A stretch of 64,000 nt of DNA from an uncultured Tolumonas sp. (GCF_963678185.1 NZ_OY782757.1:3252001-3316000); one strand, 5' to 3'. Counted from the first letter of the stretch, positions 1-9,383 are shown. Made by a program: numbers and translations. The notes: generated by a model from the sequence alone, not told the origin.

Positions 1-1841
1 ATGCAGCGCGTAAAGCGATCATCGCCGCACTCGAAGCCAAAGGTCTGATGGACGAGATCAAAGATCACGTGTTACAGCAGCCTTACGGCGACCGTGGTGG
101 TGTACCAATCGAACCGATGCTGACCGACCAGTGGTATGTGCGTGCTGATGTGCTGGCGAAACCCGCGATTGAAGCGGTGGAAGATGGCCGTATTCAGTTC
201 GTGCCGAAACAGTATGAAAACATGTATTTCTCTTGGATGCGTGACATTCAGGACTGGTGTATTTCCCGTCAGTTATGGTGGGGCCACCGTATTCCTGCTT
301 GGTACGACAACAACGGTAACGTGTATGTTGGCCGTGATGAAGTGGAAGTACGTGCGAACAATGGTTTAGCGGCTGATGTGGCGTTACGTCAGGATGATGA
401 CGTGCTGGACACGTGGTTCAGCTCAGCATTGTGGACTTTCTCAACACTGGGCTGGCCGGAAAAAACACCTGAGTTGGAGATGTTCCACCCGACTGATGTG
501 TTGGTGACTGGCTTTGACATTATTTTCTTCTGGGTTGCCCGCATGATCATGATGACCATGCACTTCGTGAAAAACGAAGATGGCACGCCACAAGTGCCGT
601 TTAAGACGGTGTATGTGACGGGTCTGATCCGTGATGAAGAGGGCCAGAAGATGTCGAAATCCAAGGGCAACGTGCTTGACCCATTGGATATGATCGACGG
701 TATCTCATTGCCGGAGTTGCTAGAAAAACGTACCGGTAACATGATGCAGCCACAACTGGCTGAGAAGATCGGCAAACGCACCGAGAAGCAGTTCCCAGAA
801 GGCATTGAAGCGCACGGCACCGATGCGCTGCGCTTTACTCTGGCGGCACTGGCGTCGACTGGTCGTGATATCAACTGGGACATGAAACGTCTGGATGGTT
901 ACCGTAACTTCTGTAACAAACTGTGGAACGCCAGCCGTTATGTGCTGATGAACACCGAAGAGCAGGATTGCGGTTTTGCTGGTGGCGAAATGCAGTTCAG
1001 CTTGGCGGATCGTTGGATCACCTCACAGTTGCAACTGACCATTCAAGAGCTGCGTCATGCGATGGATACCTATCGCTTCGACCAAGCGGCGGGTGTGTTG
1101 TATGAGTTTATCTGGAACCAGTTTTGTGACTGGTATCTGGAGCTGACCAAGCCGGTATTGTGGCAGGGTAGCGAAGTCGAGCAGCGCGCCACGCGTCATA
1201 CACTGGTGACTGTGCTGGAAAGCCTGCTGCGTCTGGCACACCCGATTATGCCATTTATGACTGAATCAATCTGGAAGTCAGTGGCTCCGCTGGCAGGTAT
1301 TCATGCCGACACCTTGATGCTGCAAGCTTACCCTGAGTTTGATGCAGCGAAATTGGATGAAACCGCGTTGGCGGATCAGGAATGGGTGAAACAGTTTATC
1401 GTCAGCGTGCGTAACATTCGTGCTGAGATGAACGTGGCGCCAAGTGTACCGTTGACCGTGTTGTTGAAAGCCGATGCGCTGGACAGCCAACGTGCGGCAG
1501 ACAACGCAGCGTTCCTGAAATCACTGGCTAAGCTGGAAAGCATCACGGTGCTGGCGGCTACTGACGCAGAACCTTTATCAGTGAAGAAGCTGATCGGGAA
1601 CACTGAGCTGTTGATCCCGATGGCAGGTCTCATCGACAAAGACGCGGAACTGGCGCGTCTGGCGAAAGAAGTTGAGAAACTGGAAAAAGAGTGTGGCCGT
1701 ATCGAAGGCAAACTGGGTAACGAAGCCTTTGTGGCGAAAGCGCCAGAAGCGGTGATCGCCAAAGAGCGCGAAAAACTGACCGATTACCAAAGTCAGCTGA
1801 CCAAACTCAAAGAACAGCAAGAAACCATCAAATCACTGTAA
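1..1841 (+). CDS. valS: valine--tRNA ligase, 3' part (5' end outside window)
   Basis: This is the C-terminal part of valyl-tRNA synthetase, the cytoplasmic enzyme that charges tRNA-Val and edits misacylated threonine. The reading frame is open from base 3, so the start lies upstream of the window. The class I KMSKS signature (bases 648-662) is preceded by the usual [14 protein letters not shown] block, and an anticodon-binding region follows. The last 70 residues or so are rich in Lys and Glu and form the coiled-coil arm typical of ValRS. The HIGH motif and most of the editing domain must lie to the left. The gene ends just before a strong bidirectional terminator. The identification is very secure. 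Confidence 0.97.
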   Translation, partial: AARKAIIAALEAKGLMDEIKDHVLQQPYGDRGGVPIEPMLTDQWYVRADVLAKPAIEAVEDGRIQFVPKQYENMYFSWMRDIQDWCISRQLWWGHRIPAWYDNNGNVYVGRDEVEVRANNGLAADVALRQDDDVLDTWFSSALWTFSTLGWPEKTPELEMFHPTDVLVTGFDIIFFWVARMIMMTMHFVKNEDGTPQVPFKTVYVTGLIRDEEGQKMSKSKGNVLDPLDMIDGISLPELLEKRTGNMMQPQLAEKIGKRTEKQFPEGIEAHGTDALRFTLAALASTGRDINWDMKRLDGYRNFCNKLWNASRYVLMNTEEQDCGFAGGEMQFSLADRWITSQLQLTIQELRHAMDTYRFDQAAGVLYEFIWNQFCDWYLELTKPVLWQGSEVEQRATRHTLVTVLESLLRLAHPIMPFMTESIWKSVAPLAGIHADTLMLQAYPEFDAAKLDETALADQEWVKQFIVSVRNIRAEMNVAPSVPLTVLLKADALDSQRAADNAAFLKSLAKLESITVLAATDAEPLSVKKLIGNTELLIPMAGLIDKDAELARLAKEVEKLEKECGRIEGKLGNEAFVAKAPEAVIAKEREKLTDYQSQLTKLKEQQETIKSL

Positions 1842-1860
1842 TAGTCTGATTTGATATGAA

Positions 1861-1890
1861 AAAAGCGCTGATATTTCAGCGCTTTTTTTT
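1861..1890. terminator. bidirectional Rho-independent terminator between valS and the LysR gene
   Basis: An 11-bp stem (1861-1871 with 1876-1886) closes a TATT loop. It has a T run on the plus strand and an A run on the left arm, so it can serve both strands. The stop codon of the minus-strand LysR gene (1876-1878) lies inside the stem. Confidence 0.9.
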
Positions 1891-2793
1891 ATCCAGCTGA
1901 TTAGCCAGAAAATCAAGTAACACCCGTACCCGATGGGGCACATAACGATTACTCGGCAGGATCGCGTAAATGCCTAAATCCGGTGTCGCAAACTCATCCA
2001 ATATATTTTCAACCGCGCCACTGGCCAGATAATCATTTACGATGAAATCGGGTTGCCGTGAGATGCCTAAGCCTTTTGCCACCGCTTCAGTCAGCGCATC
2101 GCCGTTATTTGCTTTGATCCGACAGTTGATATAAACCGTTTCATAGCGGCCGTCGATCAGATAAGTCCAGCTTGAGCCGCTGGCGGTGAGGGTATAACCC
2201 AGACAGTCGTGATGGATCAGCTCGGATGGATGGGTCGGTCGGCCATGTTTTTGCAGGTAATCAGGGGAGGCAATCGTCAGCAATTTACAGGAACTGAGTT
2301 TACGTACGATGTCACCGGGTTCCAGTTGTCCGGCAATACGGATGGAGAGATCCATACCTTCTTCAATCAGGTTCATCCTCCGGTCATCAAAATCGAGTTC
2401 CAGATTAATGTCTGGATATAAGGTGGAAAACTCCAGCAACAGCGGCGAAAGCACTTTCAAACCAAAACTGAGCGGTAAACCGATGCGGACATTACCTCTT
2501 GGTGTCAGACGCTCTTCCATCACACTGGCTTCGGCGGTATCAACCAAATCAAGAATGACCCGACATTTTTCCAGATAGGCGCTGCCAGCGGATGTCAGCG
2601 ACAGGCGTCGGGTATTCCGCACCATTAATTTCACGCCAAGGTGTGCTTCCAATGCGGCGATCTGTCGTGTGACGACGGAACGAGCTAGGCCCATCTGTTC
2701 GGCAACGGCCGTGAAACTACCGGATTCTACGATGCGCACAAATAAGTGCATGGCGTCGAGTCGATTCATTGTTGCTATTCCAGCAATTGACAT
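1876..2793 (-). CDS. LysR-family transcriptional regulator
   Basis: The protein has 305 residues, with an N-terminal winged helix-turn-helix (about 9-68, FVRIVESGSFTAVAEQMG) and a periplasmic-binding-like effector domain (about 95-300). This is the standard LysR layout. An AGAGGA ribosome site 9 bases upstream favours the start at 2793; a second ATG at 2769 (MNRLDAMHLF) would give the more usual N-terminus. It is divergent from doxX and a pirin gene. In E. coli the LysR protein YhaJ lies near a DoxX gene (yqjF) and a pirin gene (yhaK), and it responds to aromatic or quinone compounds. A similar role here is inference. Control of doxX and its own gene from the shared spacer is likely. Confidence 0.85.
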   Translation of the reverse strand: MSIAGIATMNRLDAMHLFVRIVESGSFTAVAEQMGLARSVVTRQIAALEAHLGVKLMVRNTRRLSLTSAGSAYLEKCRVILDLVDTAEASVMEERLTPRGNVRIGLPLSFGLKVLSPLLLEFSTLYPDINLELDFDDRRMNLIEEGMDLSIRIAGQLEPGDIVRKLSSCKLLTIASPDYLQKHGRPTHPSELIHHDCLGYTLTASGSSWTYLIDGRYETVYINCRIKANNGDALTEAVAKGLGISRQPDFIVNDYLASGAVENILDEFATPDLGIYAILPSNRYVPHRVRVLLDFLANQLDKKKR

Positions 2794-2846
2794 TTCTCTA
2801 TTGTCCTCTATTTAGCATCAATCTAAAAGACTATAGTTCGCTCAAC

Positions 2847-2862
2847 AACACCAACCGGTGTT
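2847..2862. promoter_or_regulatory. candidate LysR operator between the divergent genes
   Basis: This is a 16-bp inverted repeat, AACACC-N4-GGTGTT, in the 114-bp spacer between the LysR gene and doxX. It contains a T-N11-A-like geometry loosely compatible with LysR boxes. Binding is inferred only from position and symmetry. Confidence 0.45.
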
Positions 2863-2907
2863 TGAAACTTGTTCATCACTGATTCCATTTAAATGAGGAG
2901 ATCCACC

Positions 2908-3321
2908 ATGCAGATCATTAACCGTTTCGGACCACTGGTCGGCCGTATTTTGATTGCGCTGATTTTTGTCATGTCAGGTTTTGGCAAGATCACGGGTTTT
3001 GCCGGCACGGTCGGTTACATTGCCAGCCAGGGATTGCCACTCCCACAGTTAGCGGCTATCGCGGCGATTGTTGTTGAATTGGGCGGTGGCTTGATGGTGA
3101 TCGTGGGTTGGAAAGCGCGTTGGGCCGCTGCCGCAATGTTTATTTTTACCGCGATGGCCGCGTTTATCTTCCATGCTTATTGGGCGGCACCGGTTGAACA
3201 AGTGCAAAACCAAATGATCCACTTCATGAAAAATATTTCGATGATGGGCGGTCTGTTGTATGTGGTGGTGCATGGCAGTGGTGCTTTGAGTTTAGATAAA
3301 ACCAACGTTTCTAAATCATAA
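2908..3321 (+). CDS. DoxX family integral membrane protein
   Basis: This 137-residue protein has four predicted hydrophobic segments (about 9-27, 45-65, 70-90 and 105-127). It carries the DoxX hallmarks: an FVMSGFGKITGF stretch in the first helix and VELGGGLMVIVGW in the second. DoxX proteins are inner-membrane proteins linked to redox or quinone stress. The exact reaction is not established for most members. The ATG at 2908 is chosen because a GAGGAG ribosome site lies 7 bases upstream; an earlier ATG at 2893 is part of that site. It is probably controlled by the divergent LysR regulator and followed by the pirin gene. Confidence 0.85.
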   Translation: MQIINRFGPLVGRILIALIFVMSGFGKITGFAGTVGYIASQGLPLPQLAAIAAIVVELGGGLMVIVGWKARWAAAAMFIFTAMAAFIFHAYWAAPVEQVQNQMIHFMKNISMMGGLLYVVVHGSGALSLDKTNVSKS

Positions 3322-3341
3322 CGTTGCTAAATCATAACGTT
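3311..3341. repeat. 15-bp tandem direct repeat over the doxX stop codon
   Basis: CTAAATCATAACGTT occurs at 3311-3325 and 3327-3341, a 16-bp period. The first copy contains the last codons and stop of doxX. It looks like a local slippage duplication. Confidence 0.8.
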
Positions 3342-3350
3342 TTTAGGTAA

Positions 3351-3375
3351 TGCTGAGCCACTCAGCATACTTTTA
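3351..3375 (+). terminator. weak hairpin after doxX
   Basis: TGCTGAG (3351-3357) pairs with CTCAGCA (3361-3367) across a 3-base loop and is followed by TACTTTTAAG. The T run is imperfect, so it may attenuate rather than stop transcription into the pirin gene. Confidence 0.45.
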
Positions 3376-3416
3376 AGTCGTTTCCCGTCGTGATTGTTAT
3401 CAGAGGAGTTACGTAT

Positions 3417-4139
3417 ATGTTGGAAGTCAGAGCGTCATCCGATCGAGGCCATGCCAATTTTGGTTGGTTACTGTCAAAACACAGTTTTTCCTTTGGTAAT
3501 TATTACGATCCGCAGCAGCTTGGCTTTTCAGATCTGTTGGTGATTAACGACGATCAGGTCAAGCAAGGTAAAGGTTTTGATACGCACGGCCACCGTGATA
3601 TGGAGATCTTTTCCTATGTGTTGGAAGGGGCGTTGGAGCATAAAGATTCGATGGGTACGGGTTCCGTGATCCGACCAGGCGATGTGCAGATGATGAGTGC
3701 TGGTTCCGGCATCCGGCATAGTGAATACAACCCTTCCCGCGAAGAGTTGGTGCATTTTTTACAGATCTGGATCGTGCCCAATCGTAAAGGCGTGACCCCA
3801 CGTTATCAGCAGCAACACTTCGCGGATGCGGAAAAGCGTGGCCAGTTGCGCTTGATTATTTCACCGGAAGGGGAAGCGGGTTCACTGTCGGTGTATCAGG
3901 ATATCCGCGTGTATGCCGGGTTGTTTGACGGTGATGAGGCGCAGACGTTTACGCTGCCAGACAATCGTTATGCTTACGTGCATGTTGCGCGTGGCAGCAT
4001 CGAGATCAATGGTCAGCCGCTATCCGCTGGTGACGGTGCCCGGATCAGACAAGAGCAGCACATCACCTTGCAACATGGTGTCGCGGCTGAAGTGCTGCTG
4101 TTTGATCTGCGCCCCAACGAACTGGCACTGGTGCGTTGA
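3417..4139 (+). CDS. pirin family protein (YhhW-like bicupin, putative quercetinase)
   Basis: This 240-residue protein is a double-cupin pirin. The N-terminal cupin has the metal-ligand pattern DTHGHRDMEIFSYVLEG followed by GSGIRHSEYNPS, which is closer to E. coli YhhW (with quercetin 2,3-dioxygenase activity in vitro) than to YhaK. The second cupin (about 130-235) is degenerate, as usual. The start at 3417 has AGAGGAG 8 bases upstream; a GTG at 3390 has no comparable site. It lies downstream of doxX and converges on pepD, with only three bases between stop codons and no obvious terminator. A role in metabolising electrophilic or aromatic compounds together with DoxX is inference. Confidence 0.88.
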   Translation: MLEVRASSDRGHANFGWLLSKHSFSFGNYYDPQQLGFSDLLVINDDQVKQGKGFDTHGHRDMEIFSYVLEGALEHKDSMGTGSVIRPGDVQMMSAGSGIRHSEYNPSREELVHFLQIWIVPNRKGVTPRYQQQHFADAEKRGQLRLIISPEGEAGSLSVYQDIRVYAGLFDGDEAQTFTLPDNRYAYVHVARGSIEINGQPLSAGDGARIRQEQHITLQHGVAAEVLLFDLRPNELALVR

Positions 4140-4142
4140 TCG

Positions 4143-5609
4143 TTAGTTAAGCGTTTGCTCTTCTGTTGGGATTGCCGCCAGCGTGGCGGTCAGTAATTGC
4201 CAGAAACGTTCCACCGAAGGAATGGAAACCCGTTCCTCCGGTGAATGTGCCCCTTTGATGGTCGGCCCGATCGAGACCATATCTAAATCCGGATAGGCTT
4301 TCTTAAACAGACCACATTCCAACCCGGCGTGGATCACCATGATATTGGCTTTACTGCCAAATAAGCGCTGATGTTGTTGTTGCGTGATCTGCATAATTGG
4401 CGAATGGGGTTCTGGAGCCCAACCGGAATAATCGCCGGAAAACAGACACTGTGCGCCACTTAAACTGGCGATTGCCGAAAAGCTGGAACGCAGATGCAAA
4501 CGTCCTTCATCGGTGAGAGAGCGCACAAATGATACCGCGGTTAATGTTGTGCCTTCAGTCTTAACGATCCCAATATTGGTCGACGTTTCTACCACCCCTT
4601 TTACGGCGTGACTCATGCTGATCACGCCATTCGGCAGGGCGACTAACCCAGCTAACAGTTGTTGCTGGCAATTTTGTGTTAACACCAGTTCTGCTGATGG
4701 CGCATTAGCAACAACGAGCTGTAAACCGGCATCACTGTGTTGAAACTCTTTTGTCAGTAACTGTGTTTCTTGTGCCAGCCATGTCGTTAACTCATGCTGC
4801 TTTTCAGTTGGAATTGAAATTAGCGCAGATGCTTCCCGTGGTATCGCATTACGCAAGGTTCCGCCATTCAGAGCACTTATTCGGATCGGCAATGCTTGCT
4901 GCAAGCGAAATAAGGTACGGCATAACAACTGATTGGCATTGCCACGACCTTCATGAATATCAAGGCCGGAATGTCCGCCACGTAAGCCGGTGAGTTGCAG
5001 TTGACAGGTTTGATAATCAGCAGGACTTGGTTCAAAGGTCAGTTCAAAACAAAGTTTTGCTTCTAAGCCACCTGCGCAGCCCATGTAAATATCACCATCT
5101 TGTTCGGCATCGGTGTTGATCAGTATTTTACCCTGTAGCCAATCAGGTTGCAGTGCAAATGCACCGCCCATCCCGGTCTCTTCATCAACGGTAAACAGCA
5201 CTTCCAACGGCCCATGTTTCAGGCTGGGGTCGGTTAAGACCGCCAGACAAGCCGCGACGCCGATGCCATTATCGGCACCCAGTGTCGTCCCCTTGGCGCG
5301 CACCCAGTTGCCATCAATATACGGCTGGATGGGATCGCTGGAAAAGTCATGCCCGTTGCTGGCTTGTGGCACCATATCGAGATGTGCCTGCAATATCACT
5401 GGCTGGCATTGTTCCATGCCTATTGTTGCCGCTTTGCTGATCAGTAAATTGCCTTTAGCATCACTTTTTAAACTGAGTTTTTGCGCTGCCACCAACGAAG
5501 CAATCCAGTCACTTAAGGCCTGCTCTTGCTTGGAAGGGTGCGGGATCTGGCAGAGTTGCGCAAAGAAAGTCCACAGGCGTGATGGTTGCAGGCGGGTTAG
5601 CATGGTCAT
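4143..5609 (-). CDS. pepD: beta-Ala-His dipeptidase / aminoacyl-histidine dipeptidase (M20C)
   Basis: This 488-residue cytosolic zinc dipeptidase is the same length as E. coli PepD (485). Metal and catalytic motifs are visible: HLDMVP (His76, Asp78), GADNGIG (Asp113), DEETGMGG (general base region 142-144), NTDAEQ (Asp167), a lid with LRGGHSG, and the C-terminal GPTIKGAHSPEERV. It hydrolyses a broad range of unblocked dipeptides. It follows alr by 21 bases on the same strand, so the two are probably co-transcribed. With a dipeptide epimerase-like gene across the spacer, hydrolysis of epimerised murein dipeptides is a possible role (inference). The start is either of two ATGs six bases apart; the ribosome site is weak. 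Confidence 0.93.
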   Translation of the reverse strand: MTMLTRLQPSRLWTFFAQLCQIPHPSKQEQALSDWIASLVAAQKLSLKSDAKGNLLISKAATIGMEQCQPVILQAHLDMVPQASNGHDFSSDPIQPYIDGNWVRAKGTTLGADNGIGVAACLAVLTDPSLKHGPLEVLFTVDEETGMGGAFALQPDWLQGKILINTDAEQDGDIYMGCAGGLEAKLCFELTFEPSPADYQTCQLQLTGLRGGHSGLDIHEGRGNANQLLCRTLFRLQQALPIRISALNGGTLRNAIPREASALISIPTEKQHELTTWLAQETQLLTKEFQHSDAGLQLVVANAPSAELVLTQNCQQQLLAGLVALPNGVISMSHAVKGVVETSTNIGIVKTEGTTLTAVSFVRSLTDEGRLHLRSSFSAIASLSGAQCLFSGDYSGWAPEPHSPIMQITQQQHQRLFGSKANIMVIHAGLECGLFKKAYPDLDMVSIGPTIKGAHSPEERVSIPSVERFWQLLTATLAAIPTEEQTLN

Positions 5610-5630
5610 GGTTAGTTTATCCGTGTATGT

Positions 5631-6710
5631 TTAGGTCGACATGATCTGGCGTTGTACACGATTGGTGATTTTAATCACCAATTCATAGGCAATCGTGCCG
5701 ATGTGCCGCGCCACCTCTTCGGCTGGCAGGCCATGACCCCATAATGTCACTTCATCACCAACCTGATCGTGGCTCTCTGGGCCGAGATCAACCGTCATCA
5801 TATCCATCGACACGCGTCCAACCAACGCGACTTTGCGACCATTGACTAAAACTGGTGTTCCGGCAGGCGCCATGCGCGGATAACCATCACCGTAGCCCAT
5901 CGCAATCACGCCAATTCGGGTATCACGTTCAGCCACCCAGTGACCACCATAACCAATAGTGTCGCCAGCTTTGTGTTCACGCACTGCAATGAGCTGACTT
6001 TTCAGAGTCATGACGGGTAACAAACCTTCATCGATGCCGTTACTTTCTGCACGTGGCGAGATGCCATATAACGCTATGCCGGGGCGCACCCAGTCGAAAT
6101 GAGCATCTGACCAATATAAGACGCCAGCCGAGTTTGACAGGCTTTTTTCACCGGGGAAGGGCGCTGTTGCGGCAACAAAGCGGGTTAATTGCTCCAGCGT
6201 GGTGGCTGATGACAACTCGTCAGCCTGATAAAAATGGCTGACAAAACCGACGTCACCCACGACATTTTTTGAATGCATTAATTGGCTGACATAATGCGCT
6301 ACTTGTTCCGGATAGATGCCGATGCGGTGCATGCCAGTGTCGATTTTTAACCAGACTTTCAATGGGCTGGCTAACGAAGTTGAGAGAAGATCGGCTAATT
6401 GCCCGGCATGATGTATCACCGGCTGAAACTGAAATTGCGCGGCGGTGCGTAAATCGTCTGCGCAGAAACAACCTTCCAATAAGATAATGGGCTGGGTGAT
6501 CCCCGCTTGGCGCAAAATGACGGCCTCTTCAATGCGTGCAACGGCAAAGGCATCGGCGGCAGACAAGGTTTTGGCTACCGTTGTTGCACAATGGCCATAA
6601 GCATTGCCTTTCACGACTGCAATAATCTTACTGCGTGGGCTGAGTTGCTTTATGAGATTGAAGTTATGTTGTAAGGCATTCAGATCAATTTCAGCCTTTG
6701 CAGTTAACAT
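5631..6710 (-). CDS. alr: alanine racemase (PLP)
   Basis: The protein has 359 residues, the same length as E. coli Alr. It interconverts L- and D-alanine in the cytosol for peptidoglycan synthesis or D-alanine use. The PLP-binding lysine lies in VVKGNAYGH near residue 34. The second catalytic tyrosine lies in IGYGGHW, and VSMDMMTVDL forms the C-terminal barrel signature. The start is placed at the ATG at 6710 because AAGGTGG lies 5 bases upstream; a GTG at 6719 would put that site inside the gene. It is first in a likely alr-pepD operon that diverges from dgcN-dgcA. A catabolic (DadX) role cannot be excluded from sequence alone. Confidence 0.93.
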   Translation of the reverse strand: MLTAKAEIDLNALQHNFNLIKQLSPRSKIIAVVKGNAYGHCATTVAKTLSAADAFAVARIEEAVILRQAGITQPIILLEGCFCADDLRTAAQFQFQPVIHHAGQLADLLSTSLASPLKVWLKIDTGMHRIGIYPEQVAHYVSQLMHSKNVVGDVGFVSHFYQADELSSATTLEQLTRFVAATAPFPGEKSLSNSAGVLYWSDAHFDWVRPGIALYGISPRAESNGIDEGLLPVMTLKSQLIAVREHKAGDTIGYGGHWVAERDTRIGVIAMGYGDGYPRMAPAGTPVLVNGRKVALVGRVSMDMMTVDLGPESHDQVGDEVTLWGHGLPAEEVARHIGTIAYELVIKITNRVQRQIMST

Positions 6711-7077
6711 GGTGACCACCTTAGATAAGGGCTAACGGTAATTCGTACTCTCTGTGGTGTTATATGCTTACAGTTTTGTATTTACCATGTCAAATAACCC
6801 TTAAAAACAAAAATATATAGTGAATTAATCTAAAAAATTAAAAAATAAAACACTTTAAATTGGTTTGGTTTTATTTTTTGATATTTTTAAGTTAATAATT
6901 TCTAAAAAAGTTAATTTATCAGCATATCTGATTAATTAGTCTCATTTTTGTATTCATTAAAACTAAAAAAATGCCTCAAAATGGCGATCTTAAACTACAC
7001 ATTTGCACTGATTTGATGCAAAAAATTAGAAAAAAATGCTCACAGTGATATTTTATAAAAACACATATAAATCAAAC

Positions 7078-7224
7078 TGATATGTTGATTTGGTGAAAAT
7101 GGAACACTATAAAAAACTGCCATCAATAAAAAATGAAATAACTAGTGGTTTTTTATTCTGAATAAAAGCAAATATAAGGTTTGTTTATCTATATTTGAAT
7201 TGATATGTTGGTTTTATATGTTGA
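7078..7224. repeat. three ATATGTTG-type direct repeats upstream of dgcN
   Basis: TGATATGTTG occurs at 7078-7087 and 7201-7210, and the related ATATGTTGA at 7216-7224. They lie 15-160 bp upstream of the predicted dgcN promoter. They could be binding sites for an activator or chance in AT-rich DNA. Confidence 0.4.
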
Positions 7225-7237
7225 TATTTACTCATAA

Positions 7238-7267
7238 TTGACAATATTGTTTTTATGTAACTATTAT
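7238..7267 (+). promoter_or_regulatory. sigma-70 promoter candidate for dgcN-dgcA operon
   Basis: A perfect TTGACA (7238-7243) is followed after 18 bases by TATTAT (7262-7267). Transcription would start near 7274, about 90 bases before the dgcN start. Confidence 0.6.
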
Positions 7268-7365
7268 CATCTCAACAAAAACAACCCCTGTTTTTTGTCA
7301 GCGATATATCGGTTGGCGTGGTGTCGCTCTATCAGTTGATAATCTTTTTGTTGAGGATGATAAAT

Positions 7366-8358
7366 ATGGAAATTCAAAAACCTTACCTGCTGTTTTTAGG
7401 CGATGCGCATGACATTCTGGCCGCTAAAGTAGCGATTGGTATCAAGCAATGGCACCCAGAATACTGCGTTGGCCAATTCCGCATGGAAGATTGTCACGCC
7501 GATTGCCAACTGCCAGACATGGATATTGCTGCAGCGAAAGCGGCTGGCGCTAAAACATTGGTCATCGGTGTCGCAAACCGGGGTGGCATCATCTCTGACA
7601 AGTGGATCTCTATTCTGACCGAAGCGCTGGAAGCGGGTATGGATCTGGCCTCTGGTCTGCACAACCGCCTGACTGACGTACCAGAAATCAAAGCACTGGC
7701 TGACAAGCTGGGTCGTAAACTGTTTGACGTGCGTCATCCAACGCAGACTTTCCCTGTTGCCAACGGTAAAAAACGCGAAGGTAAACGTCTGTTGCCGGTT
7801 GGCACCGACTGCTCTTGCGGCAAAATGTACACCGCACTGGCGATTGAAAAAGAGATGCTGGAACGCGGTATGAAAGCGACCTTCCGTGCCACTGGCCAGA
7901 CCGGTATTTTGATCAGCGGCGCAGGTGTCAGCATCGATGCCGTGGTGTCTGACTTTGTTGCCGGTGCTGTTGAAGTGTTGGCGCCAGCGAACGATGCCGA
8001 TCATTGGGATGTGATTGAAGGTCAGGGTTCGCTGTTCCACCCATCATTTGCCGGTGTAACGACCGGTATCATTCACGGTGCACAAGCTGATGCGCTGGTA
8101 CTGTGTCACGAACCAACTCGTACCACTATGCGTGGCGTCGATTACCCCATCGTGGATCTGGGCGAGTGCATGGCGCTGAATCTGGCGATGGCGAAACTGA
8201 CGAATCCAAATGCCCGTTTCGTGGGGATCTCGGTTAACAGCGCTAAATTGTCGGAAAAAGAGGCGATTGCACTGATGGCCGATATCGAAGAGAAATATGG
8301 TCTGCCAACGGTTGATCCATTCCGTCAGGGTATGGGCCGCATTGTCGATCAACTGTAA
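7366..8358 (+). CDS. dgcN: DUF1611 family protein, probable D-glutamate N-acetyltransferase
   Basis: This 330-residue cytosolic protein has two domains. The N-terminal Rossmann-like part (YLLFLGDAHD) is followed by a P-loop-like segment PVGTDCSCGKMYTAL near residue 140, where a Met stands in place of the usual Ser/Thr after GK. It belongs to the DUF1611 family. A member named DgcN N-acetylates D-glutamate in a reported D-Glu catabolic route with the epimerase-like DgcA. The gene is directly upstream of an enolase-superfamily epimerase, as in that route, which supports the name. The start at 7366 has GAGGA 8 bases upstream. Its own promoter and lack of a neighbouring regulator leave control unknown. 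Family assignment is firm; substrate is inferred. Confidence 0.75.
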   Translation: MEIQKPYLLFLGDAHDILAAKVAIGIKQWHPEYCVGQFRMEDCHADCQLPDMDIAAAKAAGAKTLVIGVANRGGIISDKWISILTEALEAGMDLASGLHNRLTDVPEIKALADKLGRKLFDVRHPTQTFPVANGKKREGKRLLPVGTDCSCGKMYTALAIEKEMLERGMKATFRATGQTGILISGAGVSIDAVVSDFVAGAVEVLAPANDADHWDVIEGQGSLFHPSFAGVTTGIIHGAQADALVLCHEPTRTTMRGVDYPIVDLGECMALNLAMAKLTNPNARFVGISVNSAKLSEKEAIALMADIEEKYGLPTVDPFRQGMGRIVDQL

Positions 8359-8378
8359 TTCGCTAGGGTGGAATGAGT

Positions 8379-9356
8379 ATGGAAATCCGGGTATTTAGCG
8401 AAAGCTGGCCGATCCGAGGCTCATTCACCATCTCGCGCGGCAGCAAGACTGCCGCCGATGTGGTGGTGGTAGAACTCACGCAAGACGGCGTGACGGGGCG
8501 TGGTGAATGTGTGCCGTATGCGCGTTACGGTGAATCGGTGCCAGGTGTGATCGCTCAGATCGAAGCACTGATCCCGGCGATTTGCGATGGGCTTGATCGC
8601 GAAGGTTTGCAATCAGCCATGGTGGCGGGTGCGGCACGTAATGCCCTTGACTGCGCATTCTGGGATCTGGAAAGCAAACAGCATCGCCAGCGCATTTGGC
8701 AACGACTGAATAAACCAACACCAGACGCCTTATTGACGGCGTATACCTTGTCGTTGGATACACAGGAAAATATGCAGCGTGCAGCGACAGAGAACGCATT
8801 CCGCCCCTTATTAAAATTGAAGTTAGCCGGAGCTGGCGATCTCGAACGTGTGGCGGCGGTGCGTAAAGGTTCTCCGGCGGCGCGCATTATTGTGGATGCC
8901 AATGAAGGTTGGAATGAGCAGATCTATCGTGAGCTGATCCCGGAATTGCAAAAGCTCGGCGTTGAGATGATAGAACAGCCGCTGCCAGCCGGTAACGATA
9001 CCATTTTGGCATCACTGCCACGTCCGATCCCGATCTGTGCCGATGAATCTTGTCACGACAGTGCCACCTTGCATGAACTGGTGGGTCGTTATGACATGAT
9101 CAACATTAAGCTGGATAAAACCGGTGGTCTGACCGAAGCGCTCGAGTTGCGTAAGCAAGCGGAAGCCGCTGGTATGAAGATCATGGTGGGTTGCATGCTG
9201 GCCTCTTCATTAGCGATGGCGCCTGCATTTGTAGTGGCACAAGGCGCACAAGTGGTCGATCTGGATGGCCCGTTGTTGCTGCAAAAAGATCGCGAACCCG
9301 GTTTTGATTATTCCGACAACCTGATGCATGCACCCGATGCGGCATTGTGGGGCTAA
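8379..9356 (+). CDS. dgcA: enolase-superfamily epimerase (N-acetyl-D-Glu racemase or L-Ala-D/L-Glu epimerase)
   Basis: This 325-residue protein belongs to the enolase superfamily. The capping domain is followed by a barrel with KLKLAG (Lys acid/base), VDANEGW, EQPLP and ADES (metal ligands), and NIKLDKTGG (second Lys). It is strikingly like E. coli YcjG (L-Ala-D/L-Glu epimerase), and also matches the description of DgcA, which racemises N-acetyl-D-glutamate. The neighbour dgcN argues for DgcA; alr and pepD nearby would also fit murein dipeptide recycling. The ATG at 8379 is preferred to 8373 because an AGGGTGG site is 6-7 bases away. It lies 20 bases after dgcN and is co-transcribed. Confidence 0.78.
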   Translation: MEIRVFSESWPIRGSFTISRGSKTAADVVVVELTQDGVTGRGECVPYARYGESVPGVIAQIEALIPAICDGLDREGLQSAMVAGAARNALDCAFWDLESKQHRQRIWQRLNKPTPDALLTAYTLSLDTQENMQRAATENAFRPLLKLKLAGAGDLERVAAVRKGSPAARIIVDANEGWNEQIYRELIPELQKLGVEMIEQPLPAGNDTILASLPRPIPICADESCHDSATLHELVGRYDMINIKLDKTGGLTEALELRKQAEAAGMKIMVGCMLASSLAMAPAFVVAQGAQVVDLDGPLLLQKDREPGFDYSDNLMHAPDAALWG

Positions 9357-9383
9357 ATTAAATTGAATATTAAGGAGTCGGCC

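Larger units (their letters stand above)
6711..7365. other. long AT-rich divergent intergenic region (alr / dgcN)
   Basis: These 655 bp are far more AT-rich than the surroundings, and no coding frame looks convincing. The right third carries three copies of an ATATGTTG-type motif (7078-7087, 7201-7210, 7216-7224) and a good promoter near 7238-7267. The left and middle parts consist of A/T runs with nothing I can name. A minus-strand -35-like TTGACA (6788-6793) has no well-spaced -10. Confidence 0.6.

Noticed and set aside
7396-8040. 214-codon minus-strand frame inside dgcN
   Set aside because: Antisense shadow; dgcN has family motifs, ribosome site and promoter.
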